Source of the DNA: Microterricola gilva
Lineage (GTDB): Bacteria > Actinomycetota > Actinomycetes > Actinomycetales > Microbacteriaceae
NCBI RefSeq assembly: GCF_004217495.1
Contig: NZ_SHLC01000001.1
Location: 1,240,001 to 1,304,000, forward strand
Direction: 5' to 3'
Length of the DNA stretch: 64,000 bases
Shown here: positions 7,817 through 16,647 of the stretch, one piece after another
How the letters are laid out: each line of letters opens with the position of its first letter
How positions within the stretch are numbered: position 1 is the stretch's first letter
Made by a program: the position numbers and the translations under genes
The notes under the pieces: generated by a model
Told to the model about the DNA's origin: nothing
What the model saw: only the letters and a program-made list of their open reading frames with translations
The model's database searches: none

Positions 7817-9070
7817 CTACTCCTGCAGCGAGGCGAGCAGCGTGCCGATCACGGGCACCGGGTTCGTCAGGCGCCAGAGCGCGCCTGGGTCGGTGATCGC
7901 GCGGTCAAGCTGCAGCCGTGAGCGATGCTCGCCGCCCGTGGTCGCGACCGTGACGCTGCCGACGATCGCACCGACCGACCCAGTGCTGAAGTCGTCGAGC
8001 TGCACATCGATGCTGGCGTCATGCGTGGCCCAGGCCCTGCGCTCCTGCGGGGTGATGGCGACGGCGGATGCCGTCGCGCCCCATGGCGTGCTGATCGTCG
8101 CGTACGTCGCGCCCTTCTCGATCAGCGGAACCGTGCCGGCGCCTGCTGCCGCACTGGCCATGAGTGCGCGCACATCCGCCTCGAGGGTGTCGTAATCCGG
8201 CGATCCGAGGTAGACGGCAGAGAACGTGAGCGGCTCCGTCTCCGTTGAACCAGCCGGGGCCGGGACGCTCGCGGTGAAGAGCAGGCAGACGCCGGCCTCG
8301 TCGGTGTAGCTGCGCGAGATTCCGGTGACGCCATCCTCGGCCAGATACGCCGTGGTGTTCGTGACGCCGCGATTGTTCACGAGCGCCGACGGCGGGTTCG
8401 CCAGGATCTCGGCGATCACCGGTTCCGCCTGCACGAGTGCGGCCAGGCGCGTCACGTCGGCGGCGGTGCCCCGGCTCTCGGGGGAGAGGCCGTTCGTGTC
8501 GGCGACGCTGATCGTGTCGAGGCCCTGCTCGGCGAGCCAGCTGGACGCCGCAGCGAGGTACGCGTCGACTCCGCCGAATGCCCAGCGGGCGAGAGTGTCG
8601 GCATGGTTGTTGCTTGAGCCGAGGATGAGAGCCTGCAGCATCTCCCGCTGCGTCCACTTCTCGTTCGGGAACACGACGACGGTGCGGGCTCCGTCGCGAC
8701 TGTAGTCGATGTAGTCCTGGTAGTCCTCGGTGCCGATGACGCGGGTCTCTCCGGCCGCCCCCGGCTCGAGCGGCTTCGCGTCAAGTACGACGAGGGCCGT
8801 GACGAGCTTCGCGATGGAGGCCATCGGCAGGGGATCAGTCGAACCGCCGATGGCGAATGGCGCCGTGTCTCCGCTCAGGATGACGGCGCTTGCACCGTTC
8901 TCGCCGAGCACGGGGCCTGCGGCATCCGCGGTGGGCAGGGAGTCCGCCGGCGTGGCCGATGCGGCGGGCAGCGGGCCGAGCAGCGTGGCCGGTGCGTAGA
9001 CGCCGACGGCGAGAATCGCCACCGCCCCAGCCAGAACGCCTAAGAATCGCCCAACCCGGAATGTCGCCAT
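7817..9070 (-). CDS. D-Ala-D-Ala carboxypeptidase family protein with degenerate KTG box
   Basis: Serine peptidase S11 (penicillin-binding fold), 417 aa. An N-terminal hydrophobic helix (about residues 10-35) probably anchors or exports it. The nucleophile motif is intact (S85-I-A-K88 in MASIAKLVTAL), as is the SxN box (S152-S-N154). Where the third motif should be, the frame reads GVTGISRSYTDEAG. The flanks match GVxGIKTGxTDEAG, but K-T-G is replaced by S252-R-S254. That triad normally forms part of the substrate pocket, so activity may be lost or altered. It is convergent with the kinase gene. Confidence 0.82.
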   Translation of the reverse strand: MATFRVGRFLGVLAGAVAILAVGVYAPATLLGPLPAASATPADSLPTADAAGPVLGENGASAVILSGDTAPFAIGGSTDPLPMASIAKLVTALVVLDAKPLEPGAAGETRVIGTEDYQDYIDYSRDGARTVVVFPNEKWTQREMLQALILGSSNNHADTLARWAFGGVDAYLAAASSWLAEQGLDTISVADTNGLSPESRGTAADVTRLAALVQAEPVIAEILANPPSALVNNRGVTNTTAYLAEDGVTGISRSYTDEAGVCLLFTASVPAPAGSTETEPLTFSAVYLGSPDYDTLEADVRALMASAAAGAGTVPLIEKGATYATISTPWGATASAVAITPQERRAWATHDASIDVQLDDFSTGSVGAIVGSVTVATTGGEHRSRLQLDRAITDPGALWRLTNPVPVIGTLLASLQE

Positions 9071-9125
9071 GCCTACAGGCTACGGTGGCCCGATCGGATG
9101 CCGCGTAGCGCGCGCCGTGTGATCG

Positions 9126-9767
9126 TCAGCCGATGCCGGGTTGCAGGGACTCGGCGTCGATCATGTGCGTGCGCAGCGTCGCCGTGAACGCCGCCCAGTC
9201 GCCGGCGCGCAGCTCGGCGATGAGCGATCGGTGCTCGGCCATCACCGCATCCGAGCGCGCGAAGAAGGCATCCTGGCGCTGGATCATCATCATCGCGTGC
9301 CGTGCGTTGAGGCGGTCGTAGAGTTCGAGCAGGGTCTCATTGCCAGCGGCCTCGACGAAGCCACGGTGGAAGGCCAGCATGAGTTCGATCAGCTCAGGCA
9401 ACTCGCGAGGCGCGAGCGCCCTCTCCTGCGCGTCGAGGAGTGCGCTGAGCCTGTCTGCGAGGAGTCCGCGCTCCGCCGGACGCGTGCGCTGAACGCAGCT
9501 GCTCTCCAACAGGTGCCTGGCATCGGCGAAGTCGTACGCCTCCTGTGCGCTGAGCTCACGCACGAGGACGCCGCGCTTGGGATAGACGGTCACCCACTCT
9601 TCCTCCTGGAGCCGCGACAGTGCGGCGCGGACCGGCGTGCGGCTCACACCGTGGGCCGCGGCGAGTTCGGCCTCGCTGAGCATGCTTCCTGGTGCATAGA
9701 AGCCGCTCATGATCCCGGCCCGAATGGCGGTGTGCACGCGTTCTGCGGCGCTGGGTGAATCGACCAT
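9126..9767 (-). CDS. GntR-family regulator, FadR/FCD subfamily
   Basis: Transcription factor of 213 aa. The N-terminal winged helix (residues about 1-70) has AERVHTAIRAGIMSGFYAPGS and HGVSRTPVRAALSRLQEEE. A helical FCD ligand-binding domain follows (HLLESS, LMLAFHRGFVEAAGNETLLEL). The start chosen is the ATG at 9767 because AGGAAGG lies about 7 nt before it. An upstream in-frame start at 9800 lacks one. FCD domains bind small organic acids through metal-chelating His and Asp residues. It is divergent from the DsbA-like gene, but its target is not evident. Confidence 0.88.
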   Translation of the reverse strand: MVDSPSAAERVHTAIRAGIMSGFYAPGSMLSEAELAAAHGVSRTPVRAALSRLQEEEWVTVYPKRGVLVRELSAQEAYDFADARHLLESSCVQRTRPAERGLLADRLSALLDAQERALAPRELPELIELMLAFHRGFVEAAGNETLLELYDRLNARHAMMMIQRQDAFFARSDAVMAEHRSLIAELRAGDWAAFTATLRTHMIDAESLQPGIG

Positions 9768-9824
9768 GTCGCGCCTTCCTGTGCACCGATCCACTGGCAC
9801 ACTTCCCTGAGCGTGCCTCTTGGA

Positions 9825-9835
9825 TACATGTTGTA
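9825..9835. promoter_or_regulatory. Possible GntR operator
   Basis: TACA-TGT-TGTA is a short perfect inverted repeat in the gap between the GntR gene and the divergent DsbA-like gene. FCD-type GntR regulators often bind short AT-richer palindromes of this spacing near their own promoter. The site is small and could be chance. Confidence 0.3.
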
Positions 9836-9879
9836 CTCTACGTGGACCAGTCGGTCAAGGTCGGGGAGACACAACAGTT

Positions 9880-10623
9880 TTGGCATCACAAGCGGTTCAC
9901 AATCGACAGCGCTCCACCCGACTCTGGATCACCGGCATCCTCGCCGGCGTCATCATCGTCGTTGTCGCGATCATCGGCGTCATCGCCCAGAACCAGCCGG
10001 CCCCGGGCGCGGCCCCTGCGCCAACGACGTCGGCGCCCGCCACGGGCCAGGCGAGCGATGCGCCGCAGCTCTCCCAGCTCGCCAGGCGTGACCCGGAAGA
10101 CACCGCGGCGCGGGGCTCCATCGATGCGCCGGTCGTGCTCATCGAGTACGCCGACTTCCGCTGTGCGTACTGTTCCGTCTTCGCCAACGAGGTCTTGCCG
10201 ACGCTGATGACTGAGTACGTCGATGCCGGCCTCGTCCGCATCGAGTGGCGCGATGCGCCCGTGCTGGGGGAGACCTCGCCCGATGCGGCGATCGCCGCGC
10301 ACGCCGCCGGCGCGCAGGGCATGTTCTGGGAGTACGCCGAAGCGCTGTACGCGACATCGCCAACCGGCAAGACCGAGTGGAACCGCGACGCGCTGCTCGG
10401 TGTCGCCGCCGCAGTGCCCGGGCTCGACGTCGACGCCTTCACCCTCGCGCTCGACGACCCGGCGCACGCGCAACGCGTCGTCCGCGAGGCGCAGGAGTCC
10501 ACGGCGATCGGCGTGAGCAGCACGCCGACCTTCATCGTCGGCAACACCCCCGTGCGCGGCGCGCAGCCGCTCAGCGCGTTCCGCGACGTGATCGACCAGG
10601 AGCTCGCAGCGGCGGGTCACTGA
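9880..10623 (+). CDS. DsbA-like membrane-anchored thioredoxin
   Basis: Extracytoplasmic thiol oxidoreductase, about 247 aa. An N-terminal anchor helix (about residues 15-37) is followed by a Pro/Ala/Thr-rich linker and a thioredoxin-fold domain. The active site is C95-A-Y-C98 in YADFRCAYCSVF. The cis-proline loop appears as SSTPTFIVGN. There is no ATG near the anchor; a TTG at 9880 preceded by GGGGAG fits. Its stop shares one base with the next ATG (TGATG), so it is coupled to a CcdA-type electron carrier. Together they probably supply or remove disulfides in secreted proteins. Confidence 0.85.
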   Translation: MASQAVHNRQRSTRLWITGILAGVIIVVVAIIGVIAQNQPAPGAAPAPTTSAPATGQASDAPQLSQLARRDPEDTAARGSIDAPVVLIEYADFRCAYCSVFANEVLPTLMTEYVDAGLVRIEWRDAPVLGETSPDAAIAAHAAGAQGMFWEYAEALYATSPTGKTEWNRDALLGVAAAVPGLDVDAFTLALDDPAHAQRVVREAQESTAIGVSSTPTFIVGNTPVRGAQPLSAFRDVIDQELAAAGH

Positions 10624-11483
10624 TGGACATCGGCTACCTCGGCGCGCTCCTCGGCGGAGTGCTCAGCCTGCTCAGCCCCTGCTCGGTGATGCTGCTCCCC
10701 GCGTTCTTCGCGTACGCGTTCACCGATCCGGCCACGCTGGTCGCGCGCACCGGGCTGTTCTACCTCGGGCTCGTGACCACCCTCGTGCCGCTCGGTGTTC
10801 TCGCCGGCGCGGTCGGAGCCTTCCTGCTGGCCAACCAGGGGCTGCTCGTGACCATCGCAGCGATCGTCGTGATCGCGCTCGGCATCGTGCAGATTCTCGG
10901 CATCCAGTTGCCGACTCTCGGGCGGCGGGAGTCGAAGGATACCGGCAGCAGCATCGCCGTCTATCTCCTCGGCGCAGCCTACGGAGTCGCCGGCGTCTGC
11001 ACCGGGCCGATCCTCGGCTCGGTGTTGACGATCGCCGCGGTCGGAGCGAATCCGGTCTATGGCGGCATCCTGCTGGCCATCTATGCGCTCGGGATGACGC
11101 TGCCGCTGCTCGTGCTCGCGCTGGCGTGGAAGCGCATTCAGCGCGGCCGCACCGCCTGGCTGCGCCCGCGCCTCGTGCACATCGGGCGTTGGACGAACAG
11201 CTGGCACGCCATCATCTCCGGGGCGCTCTCACTCGGCCTCGGCGTCTTCCTGCTCGTCATCGGCGCCGACGGTGTCGGTGCCGGGCTGCCGACGAGCACG
11301 CTCTTCGCGATCGAGTCGTGGGTCGCGGAGACAGGTGCCAGCGTGCCGAACCTCGTCGTCATGATCGCCGCGCTGGTTCTCGCCTGCGCTGCCGGCGGCG
11401 TCGCCGTGATCCGACGCCGGCGTCAGGCCGCGCGCACCGCGATCGTGCCGGGAGCAGAGGCGTCGGTCCCGAACACGAGGTAG
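10623..11483 (+). CDS. CcdA/DsbD-type transmembrane electron carrier
   Basis: Polytopic protein of 286 aa that should carry reducing equivalents across the membrane to the adjacent DsbA-like protein. Two membrane-embedded cysteines typical of the family are visible: SPCSVMLLP near residue 20 and GVCTGPILG near 125. Six or more helices are predicted. The C-terminus is cytoplasmic and basic (VIRRRRQAAR). The last 61 nt overlap the end of the convergent ABC-F gene, so both reading frames are used there. Confidence 0.85.
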   Translation: MDIGYLGALLGGVLSLLSPCSVMLLPAFFAYAFTDPATLVARTGLFYLGLVTTLVPLGVLAGAVGAFLLANQGLLVTIAAIVVIALGIVQILGIQLPTLGRRESKDTGSSIAVYLLGAAYGVAGVCTGPILGSVLTIAAVGANPVYGGILLAIYALGMTLPLLVLALAWKRIQRGRTAWLRPRLVHIGRWTNSWHAIISGALSLGLGVFLLVIGADGVGAGLPTSTLFAIESWVAETGASVPNLVVMIAALVLACAAGGVAVIRRRRQAARTAIVPGAEASVPNTR

Positions 11484-13015
11484 CGGTTCGCGACCTTCTC
11501 GCTGAAAAAACGGTCGTGGCTGACGGTGACGATGGCGCCGGGGAAGTGCACCAGTGCGCGCTCCATCACCTGCGTGCTCGACATGTCCAGGTGGTTCGTC
11601 GGTTCATCCAGCAACAGGACAGACGCACCGGAGAGCAGGCACTGCGCCATGGCGACGCGGGCCCGCTGCCCACCGGAGAGGTTGCCGATCTTCTGCTTGA
11701 GGTCGGCCTCCGAGAACTGGAACATTGCGAGGAAGCGGTTGACAGACTTGCGCGTCGCCGAGAAGGCGAGGCTGCCCGGAAGGGCGTTGACGGCGTGGGT
11801 GACCGTGTCGTCGTCATCCAGGTCGTCGAGCATCTGGTTGTAGGAGACGACGCCGACGCCGCCAGCCCAGTTCACCTTGCCGGTGTCCGGACGTTCCTCG
11901 CCGGTGAGTACCTTGAGGAGCGTCGACTTGCCGCTGCCGTTCGCCCCGAGCACGACGAAGCGGTTGCCGCGGCGGATCTCGAAGCTGAGGTCGTCGAAGA
12001 GTTGCTTCTCGCCGAACGCCTTCCCGATCGACTCTACGCGGCAGAGCACGTCTTTCACGTGCAGCGAACGGTAGATCTCGGTGATGATCTCGTCGACTGG
12101 CCGCGGTGCGCGTGACTTCTTGATCGTGGCCAGCTGCGTGCCGAGCTTGCGGCTGGCGGCCTTCGCCGCCTCGCGGCGGTCGGCGATGCCCTCCGATTCG
12201 AAGGCGAGCAACTCCGACTCGTGCACGAACTGGGCCTGCAGCGTCTTGAGCCGGAACTGCTTCTGCACGACATACTCGCCGAAGTTGCCCGGGTACTCGT
12301 GCAGGTGGAAGTTCTCGAGCTCGATGATGCGGGTCACGACGGAGTCGAGGAAGCGACGGTCGTGCGAGACGATGATCGCGGCACCGCGGAAGTCGCGGAA
12401 CCAGGCCTCAAGCCACTCCACGCCTGCGACGTCGAGGTAGTTGGTCGGCTCGTCGAGCAGGAGCACGTCTGGGCGCTCGAGCAAGAGCTTCGCGAGCGCC
12501 GCGCGGTTGCGCCAGCCGCCGGAGAGCTGGTCGATCGGGCTGTTGCGGTGTGCCTCAGAGAAGCCGAGCGTGCTGAGCGCCGTGTCGATGTGGCGGCTGT
12601 AATCCCAACCGTCGATGTGGTCCATCTGCTCGAACAGTTCGGCCTGGCGGTGGATGAGCCGGTCCAGCTCGTCGGCGGACGGTCCGGCGGCGATGTCCGC
12701 GTCGATGCCGGCCAGCTCCGCTTCGACGAGCTTGACGTGTGCGAACAGCCCGTCGAGCACCTCGAGGATCGTCGAGGACCCGTCGAGCTCGGAGAACTGC
12801 GAGAAATAGCCGATTCTGACGCCCTGCTCGACTGTGACGGTGCCGGCATCCGGGGTCACCTGCTCGAGGATCAGCTTGAGGATCGTCGATTTGCCCGAAC
12901 CGTTCTTACCGATCAGGCCGATCCGATCCCCGGTCTCGAGGCGGAGGAAGGCCTCGCGCAGAATCTGCGTGTTCTCGAAGCGGACCTCGACGTCGTGCAA
13001 CCTGATCAGGCTCAT
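11423..13015 (-). CDS. ABC-F family ATPase
   Basis: Soluble ATPase with two ABC domains and no membrane segments, 530 aa, of the ABC-F group that acts on ribosomes. Domain 1 has GKNGSGKST near residue 37 and LSGGWRNRAALAKLLL near 155. Domain 2 has GANGSGKST near 360 and LSGGQRARVAMAQ near 447. The inter-domain linker is basic (KKSRAPRPVDEI). The start at 13015 is chosen for GAAGGAG about 7 nt upstream; an in-frame start at 13054 lacks one. ABC-F members are either housekeeping translation factors or antibiotic-protection proteins. Which applies is not clear. Confidence 0.9.
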   Translation of the reverse strand: MSLIRLHDVEVRFENTQILREAFLRLETGDRIGLIGKNGSGKSTILKLILEQVTPDAGTVTVEQGVRIGYFSQFSELDGSSTILEVLDGLFAHVKLVEAELAGIDADIAAGPSADELDRLIHRQAELFEQMDHIDGWDYSRHIDTALSTLGFSEAHRNSPIDQLSGGWRNRAALAKLLLERPDVLLLDEPTNYLDVAGVEWLEAWFRDFRGAAIIVSHDRRFLDSVVTRIIELENFHLHEYPGNFGEYVVQKQFRLKTLQAQFVHESELLAFESEGIADRREAAKAASRKLGTQLATIKKSRAPRPVDEIITEIYRSLHVKDVLCRVESIGKAFGEKQLFDDLSFEIRRGNRFVVLGANGSGKSTLLKVLTGEERPDTGKVNWAGGVGVVSYNQMLDDLDDDDTVTHAVNALPGSLAFSATRKSVNRFLAMFQFSEADLKQKIGNLSGGQRARVAMAQCLLSGASVLLLDEPTNHLDMSSTQVMERALVHFPGAIVTVSHDRFFSEKVANRYLVFGTDASAPGTIAVRAA

Positions 13016-13107
13016 TGTTCTCCTTCGCCCCGCGCTCGTGCGCTCAAGGGCCAACGGTGAATTCTACGGGAGGCTCCGCGTGCGGCCCCCGGCGGGGCCC
13101 GCGTTCT

Positions 13108-13143
13108 CTGCACGGGCCCGGTGAATTCACCGGGCCCGTGCAG
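13108..13143. repeat. 36-bp perfect palindrome, copy 1
   Basis: A perfect 36-bp palindrome whose half-site is CTGCACGGGCCCGGTGAA. It is flanked by further complementary GGCCCGCG and CGCGGGCC arms. It lies downstream of the GH5 gene and upstream of the ABC-F gene, both on the minus strand. The same core recurs at 61341-61382 with the asymmetric flanks in opposite orientation. It could act as a transcription terminator for the GH5 gene, but the two copies also make it a dispersed element. Confidence 0.9.
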
Positions 13144-13199
13144 GTTTCGCGGGCCGCGAGCAGGCGTTCGACGCGCTCACCCGGCGGTGCGATCGACGG

Positions 13200-15530
13200 C
13201 TACGGGGCGGTCGACAGCGAGTAGTCGCCCTCAGCGCAGCCCGTGATGCTCCAGCCGCCGGGCACGGCGACGCTCTCGACATCCGTGAGCCCCGTGGTCG
13301 CCAGCTCCGGTTCGCCGGTGCCGGGAATCCAGACCTCGAGCCCGCAGCTGCGCTCCGGCGTGGTGCCGGCAAGCTCGAGGCTTGCTCCATCGGCCTTGAG
13401 CGAGGTGAGCACCCCGGGGGAGGTGCGCGGGTACGCGCGGCTCAGGACCGCGAGCAGATCCGCCTTCGGCGGTGCGTCGCCGCCCGTCGCACAGTCCTGC
13501 ATCATCAGGGCGTTGCCCACGGGGCCGATGCCGTTCTGGGGGTCGCCGCAGGCCTGCTTCCACACCCAGTAGGCGCTGCCGAGAATGTGCTCGTCCTCCG
13601 CGTCCGCATACCGGTTCAGACGCTGGAGCACGTCATCGTCCTCGCCCCAATAGCCGTATTCACCCGACCAGAGCGGCGCTCCATACTCGGCGGCGACGCG
13701 TTCCGCGAGCGTGAACTGACGTTCGAGGCTGACGATCGGGGGGATGCCGAGGTCGCGGTCCATCGTGATCGACTCTGCGTAGAGGTGCGGCGAGAAGACG
13801 ATGTTGTCGTCGTCGGTGAACCCGGGCGTCGGCCCCGAGTCGAAGCCGAGGCCCGACCACAGAATGCTCGGCTCGAAGAAGACGATCTGGGGCGCGCCGG
13901 CCGCGCGGATCTCCTGGATCGCCCGATCGTAGAAGCGACCGAGCTGGTGAGAGGTTGTGACCGGTGCCGTCTGCCCGAACCCCGGCTCGTTCAGCAGGTC
14001 GAACCCGGCCACCATCGGCTCGTCGGCGAAGAGTCCGGCGAGCTCGCCCCAGCTGCGGGCGAGTGCGCTCTGCACGCCGTCGGTGTCAAAGTAGAAGTGC
14101 TGGAACGCGCGGTTCCCGGCGGGGGAGATGTCGCGCCCCATGAACTGGCAGCGCGGCGCTCCGTCTGTGATCGTCGCCCACTCCGGCGCGCCGTCATAGC
14201 CCCACATCGGCTCCGTTCCCGGCCTGCACGCCGTTCCCTCCTCCGTCGGTCCGTTCCACCAGGAGTCCTGATGCATGTCGAGCACGGTGTAGATCCCGTG
14301 CCGCTTGCCCCAGCCGACGGCATCCGTGATCTGCTCCACGTACTCGGGGTCGAGAGTGCCGCGCTCTGGTTCGAGGGCCGACCACGACAGGTTCAGGCGC
14401 ACCACGTTGAAGCCCTGTTCCGCCATGGCGGCGTAGTCGTCCTCCGTCAGTGGCCGCGTCACGGGAACATCGGGCTGTGGCTGGTAGAAATCGACGAGCT
14501 GATTGACGTTGACTCCGCGGAGCAACACCTGATTGCCATCGCCATCCGTGATGATGTCACCGTCGGCGCGGAGGAATCCTGCCGGGGCGGCGGATGCGGC
14601 AGCGGCGGACCCGGTGCCGAGCGCAGGAACGAGCAGCGCTGCGGCCAGCGCGACCACGGCGACGGAGGCGGCGACGAGCATCGGCGTGCGGGCCGAGCTT
14701 CTCGCCAGGACCCGGTCCGTGGCGAGCGCGCCCAGCCCGACGACCCAGCCGACACAGGCGCCGAAGGCGAGCCCGTCTGCGACCGCGATGTAGGTGACCA
14801 TCAGCGGCCAGACATCGCCGCTCACTCCACCGTCGACGACGATGCTGACCGCGCCCTGCACGAGTCCGACGATTCCGCCCGCGATGAGTGCGGCGAGCCA
14901 GCCACCCAGCACGCCGGGAACGCGCAGGCGCGTCCAGCGCAGGCACACCGCGGTGACACCGGCGAGCAGCGCAACCGCAACGATCATGGCGAGGGCGCCG
15001 CGCTCGGGGCGGGCAACGGGGATGCCGGGCGCGTAGGCCGCACCGGTCCACCAGAGACCGGCGACGAGCGGCGCGATGCCGGCGAAGAGCACGGCCGGCG
15101 GCCACACCGATCCGGCGCTGAACGTCAACCGCTCACGCGGGCCGCCGAACCAGCGGCTGAATCCGGCGACGATGAGCGCGGCCGGCACGGCCTTGACCGC
15201 CACGTACCCTGCGGCCCAGACGGCGGTCGCGGCATCCCATGTCATCGCAAAGCAGGCGGTGGCCTGGGCGAGGAGCACGGCGAGGGTCAGGCCTGCGGTG
15301 TGCATCCAGAAGCGGTCGCCTGCTCTGAGCGTCGCCCACCAGGTGACGCCGAGGAGCACGGGGACGAAGATCACGTATGGGGCGAGCGGCCAGAGGCCCA
15401 GGTCGAAACGCAGCGCTGCGCCCGGCCAGCCGACGAGCGCAAGCAGACCGGTGGGGTCGGCGACGGCCTGTACCAGGACGAGGATCGCCATGCTGGACAG
15501 CGCTACAACGGGACGGCGAACCGATTTCAT
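13200..15530 (-). CDS. Membrane-anchored GH5 (endoglycoceramidase-like) glycosidase
   Basis: A 776-aa protein in two halves. Residues about 1-320 hold some eight or nine hydrophobic helices with no recognised transporter family. Residues about 325-760 form a GH5 (alpha/beta)8 catalytic domain. It begins VLLRGVNVNQL and includes FNVVRLNLSWSALEP and VLDMHQDSWW. The acid/base Glu is E515 in LLNEPGF and the nucleophile Glu is E624 in WSGEYGYWG. The pattern is closest to endoglycoceramidases. The start at 15530 follows a GGAG about 5 nt upstream. The catalytic half should lie outside the cell, tethered by the membrane half. Confidence 0.85.
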   Translation of the reverse strand: MKSVRRPVVALSSMAILVLVQAVADPTGLLALVGWPGAALRFDLGLWPLAPYVIFVPVLLGVTWWATLRAGDRFWMHTAGLTLAVLLAQATACFAMTWDAATAVWAAGYVAVKAVPAALIVAGFSRWFGGPRERLTFSAGSVWPPAVLFAGIAPLVAGLWWTGAAYAPGIPVARPERGALAMIVAVALLAGVTAVCLRWTRLRVPGVLGGWLAALIAGGIVGLVQGAVSIVVDGGVSGDVWPLMVTYIAVADGLAFGACVGWVVGLGALATDRVLARSSARTPMLVAASVAVVALAAALLVPALGTGSAAAASAAPAGFLRADGDIITDGDGNQVLLRGVNVNQLVDFYQPQPDVPVTRPLTEDDYAAMAEQGFNVVRLNLSWSALEPERGTLDPEYVEQITDAVGWGKRHGIYTVLDMHQDSWWNGPTEEGTACRPGTEPMWGYDGAPEWATITDGAPRCQFMGRDISPAGNRAFQHFYFDTDGVQSALARSWGELAGLFADEPMVAGFDLLNEPGFGQTAPVTTSHQLGRFYDRAIQEIRAAGAPQIVFFEPSILWSGLGFDSGPTPGFTDDDNIVFSPHLYAESITMDRDLGIPPIVSLERQFTLAERVAAEYGAPLWSGEYGYWGEDDDVLQRLNRYADAEDEHILGSAYWVWKQACGDPQNGIGPVGNALMMQDCATGGDAPPKADLLAVLSRAYPRTSPGVLTSLKADGASLELAGTTPERSCGLEVWIPGTGEPELATTGLTDVESVAVPGGWSITGCAEGDYSLSTAP

Positions 15531-15736
15531 GACACTCCATCGTGACAATTGCGTGGGCGAAGCTGCCAGCACAGCATGCGGCATCCCATACGGCGTGTCA
15601 AACCCGAGTTCTGCTCGGTTTGGGGGTGGGAATTCACTGGTGCACGGTGCCCGCTCAGGCCCCGTTCAGGCCGGCCTCGGGATAATGGGGCATCCACCGT
15701 GACGGAACAGCCATCGTCACAACCTGCACGCACCGA

Positions 15737-16468
15737 ATGACCGACATCCCACGAGTGGAGAACACCTCAGCCATGCCCCTAGCGCGCCTGATGACAGCAG
15801 CGACCGATCCCACCGCCGGTTACGACGGTTTCATCGGCTGGGTCCTCAGCCTCATGGAGACGCTCGGTGAGATCGGCGTCGGCCTGGCCGTGCTGATTGA
15901 GACCTTCGTGCCGCCGATCCCCTCTGAGGCCGTCCTGCCCGGCGCCGGATTCCTCGCGTTCGAAGGCCGGATGAACTTCTGGCTCGCGTGGGCCGCAGCG
16001 ACAGCCGGAGCCCTCATCGGCGCGTGGGCGTGGTACTGGATCGGCGCGGCACTCGGGCGAGATCGCACCCGCCGTCTGGTCGGACGGGTTCCGCTCATGG
16101 AGCACGAGGACTTCGACCGGGCAGAGACCTTCTTCAGCCGTTGGGGTGGTATGGCCGTGTTTTTTGGTCGCTGCGTACCCCTCGTGCGCTCGTTCATCTC
16201 GATCCCGGCCGGCGTCGAGCGGATGCCGTTCTGGACGTTCTCCGCGTACACCGCTGCGGGCTCCGGCCTCTGGAACGGGGTGTGGATCGGCCTCGGCTTC
16301 GCATTCGGCCCCGCGATCAAGCCCATCCTCGAGCAGTGGAGCGGCGTCCTCTCCGACATCGTCGTCGTCGCCATCCTCGCGCTGATGGTCTGGTTCGTCG
16401 TCGCTCGCCTCATCAAGCGTGCCAAGGCGCGACGGTTGGCGGCGGAGCTGCAGAACATCGAACCGTAG
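15737..16468 (+). CDS. DedA-family membrane protein
   Basis: A 243-aa member of the DedA/SNARE-associated family (undecaprenyl-phosphate or lipid transport, membrane homeostasis). The family signatures are visible: an ETFVPPIPSEAVLPGAGFLA re-entrant segment near residues 55-75 and a second conserved block, FFGRCVPLVRSFISIPAG, near 142-160 with the conserved Arg and Pro. Two further helices and a basic tail follow. An in-frame ATG at 15773 is an alternative start, 12 nt after a GGAG. It is divergent from the GH5 gene across a 206-bp gap. Confidence 0.9.
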   Translation: MTDIPRVENTSAMPLARLMTAATDPTAGYDGFIGWVLSLMETLGEIGVGLAVLIETFVPPIPSEAVLPGAGFLAFEGRMNFWLAWAAATAGALIGAWAWYWIGAALGRDRTRRLVGRVPLMEHEDFDRAETFFSRWGGMAVFFGRCVPLVRSFISIPAGVERMPFWTFSAYTAAGSGLWNGVWIGLGFAFGPAIKPILEQWSGVLSDIVVVAILALMVWFVVARLIKRAKARRLAAELQNIEP

Positions 16469-16647
16469 TGAGAGGATGCCGCCCGGCGCTGCCGCGGTAG
16501 AAACAGCGCTATCGCGCCCGACGTGCCGACCGCGAAGCCGCAGCTTCTGCCGCGTGAAGCGATCAGAAGCGCGAAAGAATGTGTCGCGCGCGGCCTGCCC
16601 CGGTGCCATGATGTGACAACCTGCCATCTCATGATCGGAGGATGCGC

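Noticed and set aside
13050-13066. GGTGAATTCTACGGG as a third copy of the palindrome
   Set aside because: Only the GGTGAATTC centre matches; the arms do not pair. A similar AATTCACTGG at 15630 was rejected for the same reason.
15549-15740. A 63-codon plus-strand frame between the GH5 and DedA genes
   Set aside because: Arg/Pro-rich with no ribosome site or structure; the gap more likely holds divergent promoters.
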